Positions 32,659 through 47,600 of a DNA stretch of 64,000 bases are shown one piece after another. The translations under genes and the position numbers were made by a program. The notes below the pieces were generated by a model, which was given only the letters and a program-made list of their open reading frames with translations, was not told where the DNA came from and searched no databases. The stretch lies in NCBI GenBank assembly GCA_933228895.1, contig OW121852.1:54230872-54294871 (forward strand), given 5' to 3'. The stretch comes from Platycnemis pennipes. Lineage: Eukaryota > Arthropoda > Insecta > Odonata > Platycnemididae. Within the stretch, counting starts at the first letter, position 1. Each line of letters starts with the position of its first letter.

Positions 32659-35600
32659 CTGTGAACGAGAAGTTTTTTACTTTTCAATACGTTAAATAAC
32701 CACTTTGTTAGTAGTAAAATAAAATTGATATAAGACATGAGGTGAACACACAAAATGTTTACAAACATGGTTACTTTTCCATGAGTTCATTCACAGCAAT
32801 TAACTTTTACTTACTTTAAGGGAACAATTAATAGCTTCCACTAATTCTGGTATTGTCTTGCAGAAGTGGCCCTTCTGTCCAAAAAGTCCCATCATTGCTT
32901 CGTAGTGTGTGTTCACAGACAAAGCAGTAGGTGGATTCCTTAGATACAAGAGGATTTCATTTAATATAACTCTCGACCAATAGCACAAAGTTAAAGCAAG
33001 ATACAAGCTAGGACTAAGGTTAAAGTTAAAAAATTTAACTTTTTTCCCTTACACCATTCACCCTGACATGACCCACCACCCAGACAGCACAGATTTGGTA
33101 TTATTACCGTATTACAAAAGAGGGCTATTTGCATTACAGCTGTAATAGTGTCAAATGTCCTCTACTACCACTGTATTACAGAGGCAAAATAAAAGGGATT
33201 CACAAATTGTATTATGTTTGCAACTTAGATCCAATTTACAATCATTTTACAAATTGTATAATGATTGTATATTAGTGACAAAATAAAATCGTTTTACGAA
33301 TTGTATTACTGTTGTAATTTAGATCTCAATTACAATTGTTTTACAAAAACAATATTTCGTATTACACCTGTAATTTAGTAGGAAGTACAGGAATTTCAAG
33401 TAAAAATAAAAGTATTTGCTATGTTACATTAAATTTCTTTTATTCTAAAGAGAACTGTGGTGAAACAGTTATTGTTACGTACAACAAAATGGGTATCACC
33501 TTGATGCCTTTTGTTATCGTGAACTTCCACCAAATAAATAACATATGTAGCAACTGTATACAAAATTAACAATTCCAAAAATATCTACAAAATTCTCAAC
33601 GAAATAATCAAGTTCATTAACGAGCTCACTGGAAAATGTGCAAGTGTTAACATAACATTAATCTTTGTAACTCTGGCATTTTTTAAAGATACGTGAATTC
33701 AGTTATCCCCTTAAGGTGTGAAAAGTAAACACTATGTGGAACGCTCATGCACATTTACCGGGTTCGCAGTTAAAGGATGCACAATTCGTAGATCTGGTCA
33801 CACATTGCATTAACTGTGCCGGTTCATGTAATAAAGCATGCCTCATCCATCCAATCAAAATATCATCGTGAAACCATACGTAACAACTTCTATGAATGAA
33901 TGGGTGCTCGTGCACCAGTACAATGCAATAGAACCAGTTATAATTTCGTCCATCCACACAAACATGGAATCACACAGGTTCATACATCGTGTACCCAGGC
34001 CCTATAAACCATGACTGTACTTGTAGCTAACTACGCCCCACAAATCGAGGCAATTAAAATTATTACGCACAGAGGAATTAGGGAAAAATACATCACTCTT
34101 ACCAAGATCTAAATCTTAACAATTATGTTCAAAAGCATTTACACTTGCCATTACCTCTCACAAACAGTATAGCTCGTTTAGGATTTGAGTACACACATGA
34201 TTAAAAGCTTTAACTGTGGGTTGGCAGATTCATAACACACAAATATAAATTGGTGATACTAGCGACATCCTGCGCTAAAGAAACACACCACGCCTTTGCA
34301 TGCACGCCAAAATGACTGGCATAGTATTTACATTAAAAGATTCTTCAGAAAAGTCGCCATTAAAGCAATTGTGCTTGTGAAGGATGATTTCAAGTCTGCA
34401 CATAGCATTAATGGGACCAATAACTACGCTGGACAAGGGTATCTTAAATGTCTTAGCTGTTGGGTGAAAAGACAAAGTTGTGAAATGAACGTAATAATTT
34501 CATTCAAAGAGCGCTCCACATAAGCTGTGACTGACAGATCGCAACTACTCCTCCGGTAGACAAAAAGAGTTATTTAAGAATAAACAATCGAATTCACTGA
34601 CTGATGTTGAGTATATGTTGCCAACTTTATGATATGACTCCGGTGCGACGGCATTCCTGCCGATGCAAACTTATTCGGCACCCGTGGTGTGGGTCCGTGG
34701 CTGGAGAGTCGACGGCATTGCGGGGTGGTAAAAGTATGAGACAGGGACGACACACTATTATGAATACATACGTATGACCCGGCACATTATTTTTACGGAA
34801 AGGAATTTTAGAAAAATTACACAAGTCAAGGCAAGCCGGTACATATTGTCATTTTGAATAAGCTGTAGCGGGGAGGTACCCACAAAATACAAGTCTGGGC
34901 AGGCATATATTTCCGATTCTCAGTATCTCTGGATAAACTGGTGTCACCACACGTCTATAGTTCGATCGAAGCTACTGTCAATCAGAAAATGTATTTCTGT
35001 AGATCATAATGCTGATAGAGACTGCATGAGTATTAAATCATATATAACAAATCATACCCAAAATTCATCACAGCTGCATTAGTTAATCTTCCTTAATGCA
35101 TTTCATTTCCCTGGGAGTCAATTTTATTACCAAAACTTTCGAATTTAACCCATATTAACCCTTTTACATCCTGTGGGCCAATATATCGACCAACTTGCAT
35201 TCATCTTTACATATATGTACTGATTATATTTCCTTCTAAACAGTAACAGCATCAATGATTTTTTCATCCTCATAAAAAGTTAAATATATCATCAACATCG
35301 AGAAAAATAAAAAAATCCATGAATTAGAATTAAGTGTTTCAAATAGTATATCTGAAATTCATTATCTTAAAGATTTTCATGGAAATGTGCGTGGCAGTTT
35401 TCACACAGTCTACCTAAAAGGGGCTGGCAGTAAAAGGGTTAATTACATATTTGGTGCTTGTTTGTGTACTTTTCATTGTTTCTTTACAAATTTAAAAAAG
35501 CCATCCTGTCTTTCATCTTACTAATCCAAATTTGACAGCATGTGAGAACAACTTCCTCTGTTCAAGTATTGCAAGTAGCAAGCCCATATGCCAGACCTAC

Positions 35601-38600
35601 CAAGATGGCCACTGGCTTCTCAAATTAGCTGCTATATTCCCTCCATTACATTCTAACCTTGTTTAAAACATATTTATTCCTGGAAATTCTAATTTGGGCA
35701 AACTTCTACTGAACTCAGTCTTCATAAATTACAAGCACATTATCTATGTCTAGACATTTATCTTTTAGTTTTATTTTTGAGAAAATCATTGAAGTATCAA
35801 TCACTTTGAGATTCTGGTGCAGCCACAGAGGTGCAAGTCTTACAAGAAGATGTGCTAACAATGGCTAACTAAATCAGAGTTTCTGCCCTATTTGCATACC
35901 TACTATACCATGTTAATGTGTGTGAACCAATACAATTGGCTGAAAGGTGGGGGGGGGGGGGAATCGGTCCTGTGAAAGGTCCATGGGATGCAGTGAAGCA
36001 TGTGTTGTACAAAAACCAAGAAACAAATATTTGCTCTTGTGACAGATTGAGTAGTTGGCAAGTAAAAGTGAGTGAGCAAGAAGCATACAGAGAACAAATG
36101 TGCTGCAGTTATGGGGAAATCTACAAGATCCTGCTGTGTGAAAGGATTTGCTGGTACAGGTGCAAGGATCCCAATCTAATATTTCTACATTTTCCTGGAT
36201 CTCTATACAGGTGAGCATTCTTATATTCAATGATTATTATGACTAAAAATATTCTCCTACACGTCAAATGACTAGCTATCAGTTGTATATATTATTGTTA
36301 TGTATCAGCATCCATTTTATCAACATCACAAATAAGCATACCAATAGGGTAGTTTCCTTCATCAAAGAAAACAGACTTCATTGATTGCGATTTGTGCCCT
36401 GCCATAAATGTATTTAATTTACGCAAAAAGTTTGTATTGAGAAATCCCAGTTTACTAGAGAATTACATGTTAATTTTAAGGCCATTTGAAAAGGCTCTGA
36501 AATGGCGGGGTGCGCTGCCTTCATGCTGACGTAACAGGTACGTAGTTTACGTTGCGAGGCATAGGAAAATTCGTCTCCTGAACTTACCGTTGTATTTCAG
36601 GGCCCCTCAGCTCTAGTGAATATTTATTAGTATTAGCCTGTAAAAACTATCACAGTTGGAAAAGTATTCTCAGTTAAACATGGTATTATTAGTCATTTTA
36701 TAGGCTCAAGGACGTCCTGCTCGTTGTGACTTCTGCTACGACGAATCATGGCGTGAAGGTCGTGCGGCGATGGGCGAACTACATGGTATGCTTGTGAAAG
36801 GAATACTAACTGATTTTCAATGAATTAACTGCATAAGTAATGTTAAATAAATAAATAAAAGTTAATTATAATGAATTAACGGAATAAATATGCCTCCAAT
36901 ACTTGTTCATAAGCTTTAACGGAGTGCAGCGTCTACTGGGAAGCGTCCGCAACACCACCTGGTGGCAGGTAGAGGAAATAGTTTGACGTCACACGTAGGA
37001 TTAACCGGCATGCAATAGTTTGCCGTCGCGTTTTCGCGCCATTGATTTTTTTCACTTTTTAATTAATGAGGAAAAATACTTAACGTTATTTAAAACTCGA
37101 ACGGCTTAAAACACGTACTCCAGAGGTTATAAACTTTCGATCAAGACAATAAAAAAATAATAGGAAACTACCCTATTGTAACAGATGGTGATGCTACATA
37201 TAAGCTACACTTGATGACTGAGTATATTCATAACTATTGGTCTAACTTAAATTTAGATCAAAAGAACAATGACCTAGGTAGATTCACAAAATGATACTAT
37301 GAATAATAATAACATTTTATTGGTCACAAAGGATATTTATATGCATATATACGACCTATCAAAAGAATTAGTACAAAAACACCAGGCAAATCACATCAAT
37401 CGCAAATAAAAACAAAAATTACAGAATAAGATTAACATGAATTAGGTATTCATCAGTAGAATAAAAACACTGGACCAAGAAATATTGTTTCAATTTAACT
37501 TTGAATTTGCCTTGGATCTACATTTTTAAGTGACTAGGTAGTTTATTAGTATGCTTGAATGATTTTTCAGCTGGGAATAGAAATTGAAAGTACTGTGCCA
37601 TTGTGAAGCATATGTATGTGAGATACCAAAAGGTCCAACGCTTGTTTTGTTATGCTTTTTATCCTCGCAAAAAAGTCGTCAAAGTTTTCCATTGCCAAAC
37701 AATTATTTATATCCTTATAACTTTTACTCCTGTTTTCTGGTAAATTTGTTAATTTATGAATATTTTTCAATATTTTCGTAAATATTGCCAGGGCCGATGT
37801 TTTGTGAATACTGTATATTTCGGTAGATAAGACGATGCATAGTTGAATCATTAAAAAGGCCCCCAAAATCCGGGATCGTCTTATAGGACAGATACAAAAG
37901 AAAAGATTGAAATTTACGTAAATTAAAATCTTTATAAAATAAAACACTCACTTCAAATCAATGTATTTAAAAAGGACAGATATACGCTTAAACTATAAAA
38001 ATTTGAGGAAAATTTACACCTAGTCTTATCTCAAGTTCGTTTTATCAGAGGAAATATACGGTAATTAAAATTTATCCCGTTCAACAAGTTTTTATTTTAT
38101 TTTTATGATTCCTGACTTCACGGATGCAAACAATTTTGAGTGAATGCATCGATAATTCACGGCAATAGTATTTCACAGTAGTTACCTCTGTTCATTCTAG
38201 ATTCTCCAGATGGCAGCACTAGTACGACACACGATGCGCATCGCAACCGAATAGGCATTTGCTTCTGTAAATAAATACTCACCGCAACTAATTTACAAGA
38301 GATAACAGAATGTGAATTTTAAGAATAACTAGAAAGAGGTATTTGCATAAGAAATATTTTCGATTGCCGAAAAATGCTGTATTTCTGCGAATCATAATGG
38401 CAACTCTCCTAAACAATTTCCTGACGTAGGTACTGGTTAACACTCAAATACTTCAGGAAAGCATAAATTATAGATATGGAAGATTTAATTCACAAAATAA
38501 ATGATAAAATGCCATTGTGCACGAAACGGCCCTTCTACCTGTTTCTCATTAAAATTAAAGAAAAACGGAAAGTAAGAACAACTGTGGGAATTGAGAGGCT

Positions 38601-41600
38601 TAATCCATCACCTTCGGATATAACGAGCGCTCGATATAGTGAGTGATTTCCCAGCCATTGGGAGCACTCCTTATACCGAACTTCCACTGTAAATCCAAAT
38701 TGATATATGTTCAGGATATTGTTGTTAATCAAGAAAGACATTATCCTCTTTGAGATGATTTCCAATATTTTTTAAAACTATAGTTCATATATGGGTTGAA
38801 AATTTTCCATTTATTGGGTTCTCCTTTTCTGTCACAGACAGCACGTTAATTTCCATATCTAGATACGACGGGCGATGAACAAGATACAAGTCCACACCAC
38901 CTCGGGAATTTGCAAAAGGTGTATGCTTGATATGTTACATAAATTAAAAAATAAAGTGTGCATAATTCAAGGTAGCACTGGCACACTATCAATAATACTG
39001 GGAGAGTTTAATTGATGCCCGTATTTTTTAAATAGAACTAAATAATTGCATGAGATACGCTATATCTCTTTTGTCTCCGATACGAGTACCCGTTGGCACA
39101 CAGCTTGAAATATATTTTTTGTCCACCGCGGAAGACTACCACACAGGAATGACACATGGAACGCTGAACCAGCGTTCACAGTGGAACGCTGAAACATGGA
39201 AAGCAAAGTGGACTAGTCCACTTTGTTTCCGGGATTCCGCTCATCACAGTGCTTCAAATTTATCAACTTGTTAGCTTAATACTTAATAGTTAATTAGTTA
39301 CTGATCTTAACGCTGTCATGTGAGATAACTTTTATTGTCCTCTGTTTTGTTTGCCAGCTATATATTTGTATTTGTTGGATAACTATATTTAATTATTTTC
39401 TATATATTTATTTTTGTCTGCATATTTTTTATGTGCCATATGCAATATATTATAATACTTGTCGCTTGGCAAATAAATGTTATTATTATTAGTACGCAAA
39501 TTGCTCCAAGAGGTTCATTTACTGATTAGTGAAACAGTGAGGAAGGCTGGTTTGCGTGGCCCTTGGGAAATCATCTGATGTATCGCCTTAATTAAATTAA
39601 CCATTATAATGGTAAGTTTTACAACGGAACGTAAGAGCCAACGACAATATATATTTGAAAGTAGCATATGAAACCTAGGCAGCAGCCACCATGTTGTATT
39701 CCTGCGCTTCCGTATCTTTTCGTATATTATTCGTAGATGACATTTGCATGGTCGATATCTTGTTTGTCCACAGTCGGCCAATGGATGGTATACATTGATG
39801 AAATGACCCTAGGTATAACGCGAATCTTTCTTGTCAATGGATACTATCCGGATATGAAAAGCATACGATTGCATCTGGGGTGTATGGGCCTCACTATTAC
39901 CCTTTTTTAATTTATGAATCAGGAAAAAAATTAGAAGAAAGAGATGAGTAATAGGAGTAAGAAGATATTTTTTCAATTTCCCTTCAGAAGGGAGCAGGGA
40001 ACCTCATCCCACCTAGATAGGTGTTTTGAACAAATTTTGTTCATAATAAATTCTATTTTATTCTCACGAGTAGGATAAATATGTTATTCAGGACTAAGTT
40101 AAAATGGGGATGTGTTGGGTTGATGGACAGCTGATTTTTAGAATGGGTTAAGAAAATGTGTGTTAATGTTGGCTGTTATCAGCTCCATATCTAAAACAAG
40201 AACATCACTGTGAAAGAGTGCACCGGCTGATTTATTCTTCCTCGATTTTCCATTGGTGTTATTGATTATATTCCATTGTGTTTTCAACTATTATTTGAGG
40301 AAGAGATTGCTCTTCTGGTGCTAGAGATTACTCTAGAGCAAAACTTTTTGTAAGTAATGTATTGTTCTTTGATAACTTTATTGCAGGTAGCCTAATAATA
40401 TCACCAAAAGGATTTGAAAATTTTTAAGTTTTGGGTTATTTCAGGAGACATCCAGGTGTTAAAATGAGGCCTGTTTGATTTAATTTTTACACAAGCAAGC
40501 AACCATTGAAAAGTGTAATAAAAATATAAAGAAAATTATCTACCTTCTCATTTACTGATTCTCAGCCATATATAGAATTTGTCATTTGTTGAGCATTGCC
40601 GAAATCATTACATTATCTGATGTAAAAAATCCTTTCTTTGAAAAAAATGTTTTCGTGAACAAAAGTGAAGCTGCAGGTACATTCATGGTTGTCGTTATGG
40701 CATTATGATCAGTAAGATGAGACTCCACTGCAATGCCCTTGGTAAAATGTAATCAACAGAATACATTATCAAAAGCAGGGAACAGGTCCTTATTGTATTA
40801 TCGACCTGACCAAAGTAAACATTAAAATCACCACAAAGGACAATACAATCATCGAAAAGAAAACATCTAAAATCATAGTCAAATTGTGTGCAGCATAAGC
40901 TGGTTGTGTATCTTATGCATCATTAGCATGGTAAGCCAGGCTTTAGAGCTCACTCTACTATCTGAAATAAATTGCTAATTTTTCTGCATGATTCCACATG
41001 GAAGTAAAAATGCAAACCTCTCCAATACTATAATAAATAACTCAAAAGATAAATCCTTGGGAGATCATAAAATCAGTTTCATATAATTGGAGATTATAAA
41101 GTAATTGAAATTCCATTCATTAAATAAAGATGATTTGTAACTTACGCCAAAGCTAGTTCATCCTGAGATGCCTGAATGGTTGGCCAGTCCTCCTGAGTAA
41201 ATCCACCATAGATTCCATTGTTATTGACAATGATTATGATAACTGGCAATTTGTACCTGCCAAGAAGAGGTTTCACTGAATAGTGCATTCTGAGCATATG
41301 ATTATTTAGAGTAACCACTCATTCATAAATGGAATGGTAATAAGGACAAGGTAGATGAAAATATTTTTCAGAATGCCACACTGATAGGACTAAAATAGCC
41401 TTCTTATACAGTAGGACAATGGCCTATTTCCACTTCTGGAAAGGTGGAATTCATAGTCAATTCATAACAATAATTTAAAATGAAGATCATCAATGAGTGA
41501 GCCTCATTGTATCAAAACTACTACAGTAAAACCTCCCGTTAACAAAATTCAAGGGACCCAAATTTTCCAGGACGGTTCGTTAATCGACGGGCGCGGCGAG

Positions 41601-44600
41601 TTTCTTACCCCCATTTTCCAGGGGCTTTTCTTGTCGTATCCAAGAAGCAGGAGTAATCGAACAACCTAGTCTTTTATGCGGTATTTGCTAAGTGACATCA
41701 TAAATGTATGTAGAAGTTTCTTATACTACTTACTGAAGAATTGCATTGTAAATAACTACCTATTATACAAGAGGAAAATAATTGGCCGTCGAAAAAGTGA
41801 TGTTTTACATGACGGAGCGTGGGGAACTGCCTGGCTCCGCAGTTTTTTCGGCAGGTGATGTACAAATTGAATAGTTTCCCATTCTGCTTGTTGATTTCTT
41901 CTAAAAGTAAATTTCATTCTTTCTATGACATTCACAATATTATTTGTAAATGTGACAATGGCAAAAGAAATCAAAGCTTGCAGGTGAAATTGTATTTTGG
42001 TTGGGGAAATGGTGGTTTTGCGATTGACATTGTTCACTGTCAAAAATCCACTGACAGTTTTATGAAAAAATTACAGTTTATAACTCCGAAACTATTCAAT
42101 CTTTGTGATATTTACCATTTTCCATACCATTTATATTCTCATCTCCATTGCCATGATGTTAATCACTTCTCTTGAAGAAGATATTTTTTAAACAAAATAA
42201 ACAGAATATGCAGCATTTTTAATGTTTCATGTTCAGTAGCATAAGTTCCACAGAGAAAAAAATCATTCGCCTTGACTCGAATGATTCTGTTGAACTTCAC
42301 TCAGGACTCGAACCTGGTTCCCCTGATTTAGTAAGCTCCTTAGTGCTTCTCAAATTTCAGCCTTAACCTCTTGGACGGTGGCGCCACGCACATGGCATCA
42401 ACTACTTTCCGCCGATATCATCAAATGAAACGTATCGAAAGCTTAGCTTGCCCATCAGTTTCTCCCAATCTCCATCCCCCTGGCTTGCATTCACTTCACA
42501 ATTAGATTTAGTTTCATTAAACCGTGTCCTAGCAAAGTAATGTCTTATTTTAGCAAGCAGAATGGCATCCCAACAAAGAAACATTCACTGCATAGCCTGG
42601 AGAATGTTCCATCTGAGAAGAGCTGGGTTGCTGGTTCCCTACATCCTTCCAAGTTAATACTGCACCAATTGTCGTCTTCACACCCTCTCTACGTGGGATA
42701 TGACTCCCTGGTCTGCTGTAGCCGACTTATGCAGTTAAGCGGGAAGACAACCACCGTCTCATTACTTACATTTATAGCCTCCGATTTGTGAGCTGAGCAG
42801 CGATCAACAAACAACAGAATTTTCTTTTTTTGACCTCCCATTCGAGCTTCAATCCCAAATTCCCAAAATATCTGAGTGGTCATCCAAAAATTTCTGTTTG
42901 TAGGGACATGGTAGTTGTCGTACATTTTTTAAACAACAAGTTTTGTCATATTTTCCAATTACAAATGGAGGTTTTTTCACTGAACCATTGCTGTAGCCAT
43001 AAAACAGCATAATAAATCTCTATTGTAGAAAAATCCTGGTTCATCAGCATTAAAAATGTCTTTCGGTTCGTCAACTTTTGCCTCTATTTTTTTCAAAATC
43101 GGGATCTACTCGGGATGTCATAACCCCGAAAGTTTTGTGGTGGCCAAGATCCACCTTCTTTGTTCTACTATAAGTTCTATGAATCACAATTTTAGCATGC
43201 AGAGACACCAAAAACATAACTTTTCCCAGCGACATCTTACATGTACAAGAGGCAATTTAAGCGTGCTTTTAAGTCACCTTTTTGGAATCGTAAGTTGTCA
43301 ATTGAAGCAGAGAATTCGATATTTAGCTCAACATATCTGCGTCCGGCTTCTACGCAGGATATCAATTTCCCGTACGTCTGCATAAAAATATTGCATATTA
43401 CATTTTTTCGACCGCTGACATTCCGTGTGCAGCAAACACTTGCGAAATGTTCAACCTCCCACGTCAATGCTAATCCAGTTTTTGTGACCACGCTATTTGT
43501 AGCAAACCTATAAAAAAGCAACAGTATATCTCAACAAAACTGAAAGGAAACAATAATAATGAGATGCATACTGGTTCAAGGCTGGTACTCCATACTGGTT
43601 ATGTCACGAAAATTTGCGAAAAACGATCATGTTGATACATAATATTCCACGAAAGACACGCACCAATGCTGCACCACATTTTTAATGGACGTTAAGCAGA
43701 ACAGTGAACACTGATTTCAAGAGTAAATGACAGCTCTCGTATTTCTGAAAAAAAAAGGCATTCGACAAGCAAAATTAGTCATAAAGAGGACAAAAAGCGC
43801 TCACGGGACTGGCTCTCCATCTCGTAGTCGGGAGGTTCTCGTTGTATGGGAGTTCATTGTAAGGGAGTCAAAATGCGTGATTTCTAATTGCAGCTTGGTG
43901 GGACCAACTCCATTTGCTCGTCAATCAGAGGGTCTCGTTGTAAGGGAGTTCGCTAACGGGAGGTTTTACTGTAGTCAACATTTCCCTTTTATGCCAAGTT
44001 TCAGTCTTGATCAGATTTCTTTATTTTAGTAATGTATGTGCGATATATGTAACAGCATATGTATGTATAAGTTTTAAAATTATAATTATATATTTAATAA
44101 CCTTAACTTGAAACATATAAAAATAGATACATTATGCCTATGCTGTTCATTTTACCTAAACATAGTTTCAAGTTCCATTCCAGAGAATCCAAAAGCTGAA
44201 TCACCTTCCACACATATCACTCTCTTATTTGGAGCATTATGCCTGCACCACATACTAGCAGCCACAGCAAAACCAAGTCCTACACCCATTGTTCCAAATG
44301 TTCCTGTTGCATTAAATAATCATTTCAGGTGTGGGTCATTAAACTATCATCAAAGGGATAAAGAGATTACAATCCACAATGCAACATGAGAAAGTGTGAT
44401 AACATAAACAGAAACCACTATCAATGAGGAGAAACTATTCCTAATACACAATAAAAAAATAATTATGCACTGAAAATTGAGGCAAGAGACTTCAAAGACT
44501 ATAAGGTTTCTACACAAACTGAGGAGGTGAATGTCACTCACTCACAGGGAGAGAATACTGATTGAGTTGTTCACAACAATACACAGGAAGCTTTCTTCAA

Positions 44601-47600
44601 GAGATACATTTTGCAAAAGTACCCTATTGCATGCATATAACAAATAATAATCTGTAATGGCAAAAACTGACCAGGTTACTTCTAGGCATTGGATTTTTTT
44701 CTTTTGAAATATTACCACTGATGACTGAATGACTATAAGGTCAACCTGCAGTCATAAAATAATTTCATTATAATTACAAGAGTATTTCCTTGAACACCTC
44801 ACTCCCTCCCTGCCAACTCTACCATGCAACATTACTGAATATTCCAGAGAGTAATAACTTACCGGCATCAAGCCTATGCCTTGGTAATGTGTTCAATAAC
44901 ATAGTTCGTCCAATATCCATGGTATTAGCACCTTCACTTACAATGATGCTATCTGAAAAGAAAATATCAAACGTAAGGGGCAAATTTGAAATAAAAAGGC
45001 AAGAGTACATTGTTCCTAGATTATAGCCAGAAATCTTATGTTCTAGAACAATAATAAAGAATATCATTTTGTCAATGACATTCTGCTGCAATGAAGAGGA
45101 ATTCTACAGCTTCTACTCTATGTTGGTTTTGAATGATTGGTGAATACTATATCTAAAAGCCTTGTTTAACTGCTCGTGTATCTACAAAAAAATCTTATCA
45201 ACCTCTTCTTTCGTCCTTTTACGCTGGAGTCTTAGGAAAGGAAATCCTCCTCCTATTATGAGTAGCATGAGCACTTTCTTTAATTCTCTACACAGAGCTC
45301 TCTAGGGGTGAGGAAGTAGGCAGGTATATATGCCCTTTGCCCATTTTGGGTCCTAACTCAGCAGGACACTGGGCCCTTTCCCCTTCCACTGGGCTCGACC
45401 ATTCAACCCTTAAGCAGCCTCTCACAGCACGAGCCCGCGGTTAATGGATTGCATTAACGGTCTTTTATAACAAAAACCTTTGTGTATACTCAAATTTTAA
45501 CTTTCCTTGAAAAACAATACATTATGAGACAAGGTGAATGAGGAATTGGTAATATGTTGAATAACAGAGTTTGCCCAATATCCATGGGCATCTGCTATAC
45601 AATTAACTTCGTTTAGTGTTTTGCTGAGAATTTGAAATTTGCAAATGAAATTTTAGTGCTATTATTAACAAATTGAGGGAATCCTCTAATCTCCTACAAG
45701 TATGTGTTGTGTACTTCATCCATGAGTTTGTAGAGGTTTGAACTTAATCTCCGTAAGCATTTACACGAGAATTTTGTTTTGAAAATTGCATCAACTCATC
45801 AAAAAATAAATAATTCATTTAAGGGTTTAAATTACAGGAGTACACATTAAATACATGTTTAGAAAAACCTGTGCATATGCAATTAGTTAACTGTGGAGTC
45901 ATGCAGCAAGTGTGGTTACTAATGAGTAGGAGGGTCAAGCCCAGTTGCATAGGAAAGTGTATTTACTCTCCATAAGCTGGGTCTCAAGGGGTAGCAGAAT
46001 ACCTGTGATTATTGCTTCAGTGGCAATCACTTCTCTTCCTTCTCGTTGGCCATAGCCAAAATTCATTCTTTTTCATAGGAAAATCCTCGTGGGCTATTAC
46101 TGACATTAGGCAGGAAAGGGTTAAAAACCTTTTTCTCATTCAAATACAATTACCTACATAATAGTCTACTTGCTATTGCATCCTAATTGACCAAATGCCT
46201 AGTTATATCACACATCTCCTTTTTCTGCCTTCTTCAAATTTTCTTCAGTATATATGAATGCATGAATATATGAGATACAGAAAAATACAATTGCTTTCGG
46301 TCTCCTATATTTCGTTCATTAAATCAGCATGAATATATGCCTATCCAACGCCATGCCGAACACATTACAATTTTTTCAGTGAACCTTATTTTCTCTACCC
46401 TACCTTATTTTTACATCTAAAATGCCTTAACTGAAATCCTCATGTTTTGAAGACCATCCTTCTACGCATGTAATTACCACCTCCTTTCGAAATATCACAT
46501 TTTGAGTGGTTTTGCATATCATCAGTTCCCTATCATCATTATTAGTTTTCTACCACTGAAGGTAGATCTAAATTGACATTGAATTCTTCTTATGAACCCT
46601 AAATTTCGTACAATGACCCTCTTTAGCCTCTTATACTTCCTGCTTCCCATTAATCTATCCCAACTACCCATTCTTCTCCTCCCTAAACCTACTTATGCAT
46701 ATTCTTCCTTTAGTCTTATCTTTTAAAACACCCTCCCCTTCATTACCAGCTCCATTCAGTCCTGTCTTTTTCTTGCCCTCCTCAGTGAACTTGATTACCC
46801 TTCCTACCATCTCCAGCACTTCCTTGTTTCCATCTTCCCTTACTTTCACAATCCTTTTCCATACCCACACCTCAAAAACTTTTGCCTATTTTTATCTAGT
46901 TTCTCCACGTTTCCGTGCCATATAGTGCCACACTCCATATTAACTTTTCACGAGTCTTTTCTCTACTCCCCTACTCAAGAATCTTGTCATTAGTTGTATT
47001 CTAAGAGTAAATTCCTTAGTCACCAATGTAATTCTCCTTTTAACTTCAACGCTTCTATACCCCTTTTTCTCTAATTTACTATCCAGGTAGGTAAATTGCT
47101 CCACCTGCCCTGGTTTGTGAACTTCTACTTTTAAATTTAACCTGGTCCCTTTTTCCTCAAAAATCCCACCACTTTTGTTGTTTTATGGTTTTTCTTCCAT
47201 ATTCAGGACTGAATTTTTAACATGAAAAATACATTTCCTACTACTCCACAAAAATTTTAGCTACATTTTTTCATGTTATCCAAAATTGCTAAGGACACAA
47301 AAACTCCCAGTACCAGTGATTGTCCCACTAACATTAAAGTCCTCGTCCATGAATATTCTACAGCCCTTTTTGTCAAATACTAGGACTTGGTTCTTTTCAG
47401 CAAGTTTCCCTACTGACAGTAAATTAGCTGACAGTTCAGGTACATAGATAACGTCAGAGATTTTCCTCTGACCAAAGCCTTTCAGATTTACCACTACTTC
47501 ACCCATACCGGCTGTTTTAATCTTAGAGCTATTAGCTACAGTAACATCTCTAGAATTGTTAGTGCTATCCAAAGACTTAAAAAAGCTTCTGTTTTTTGAA

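Noticed and set aside
41819..42175. 118-codon plus frame
   Set aside because: Antisense to the decayed Tigger transposase region.
46110..46126. GGCAGGAAAGGGTTAA as a MITE right end
   Set aside because: No left partner found.
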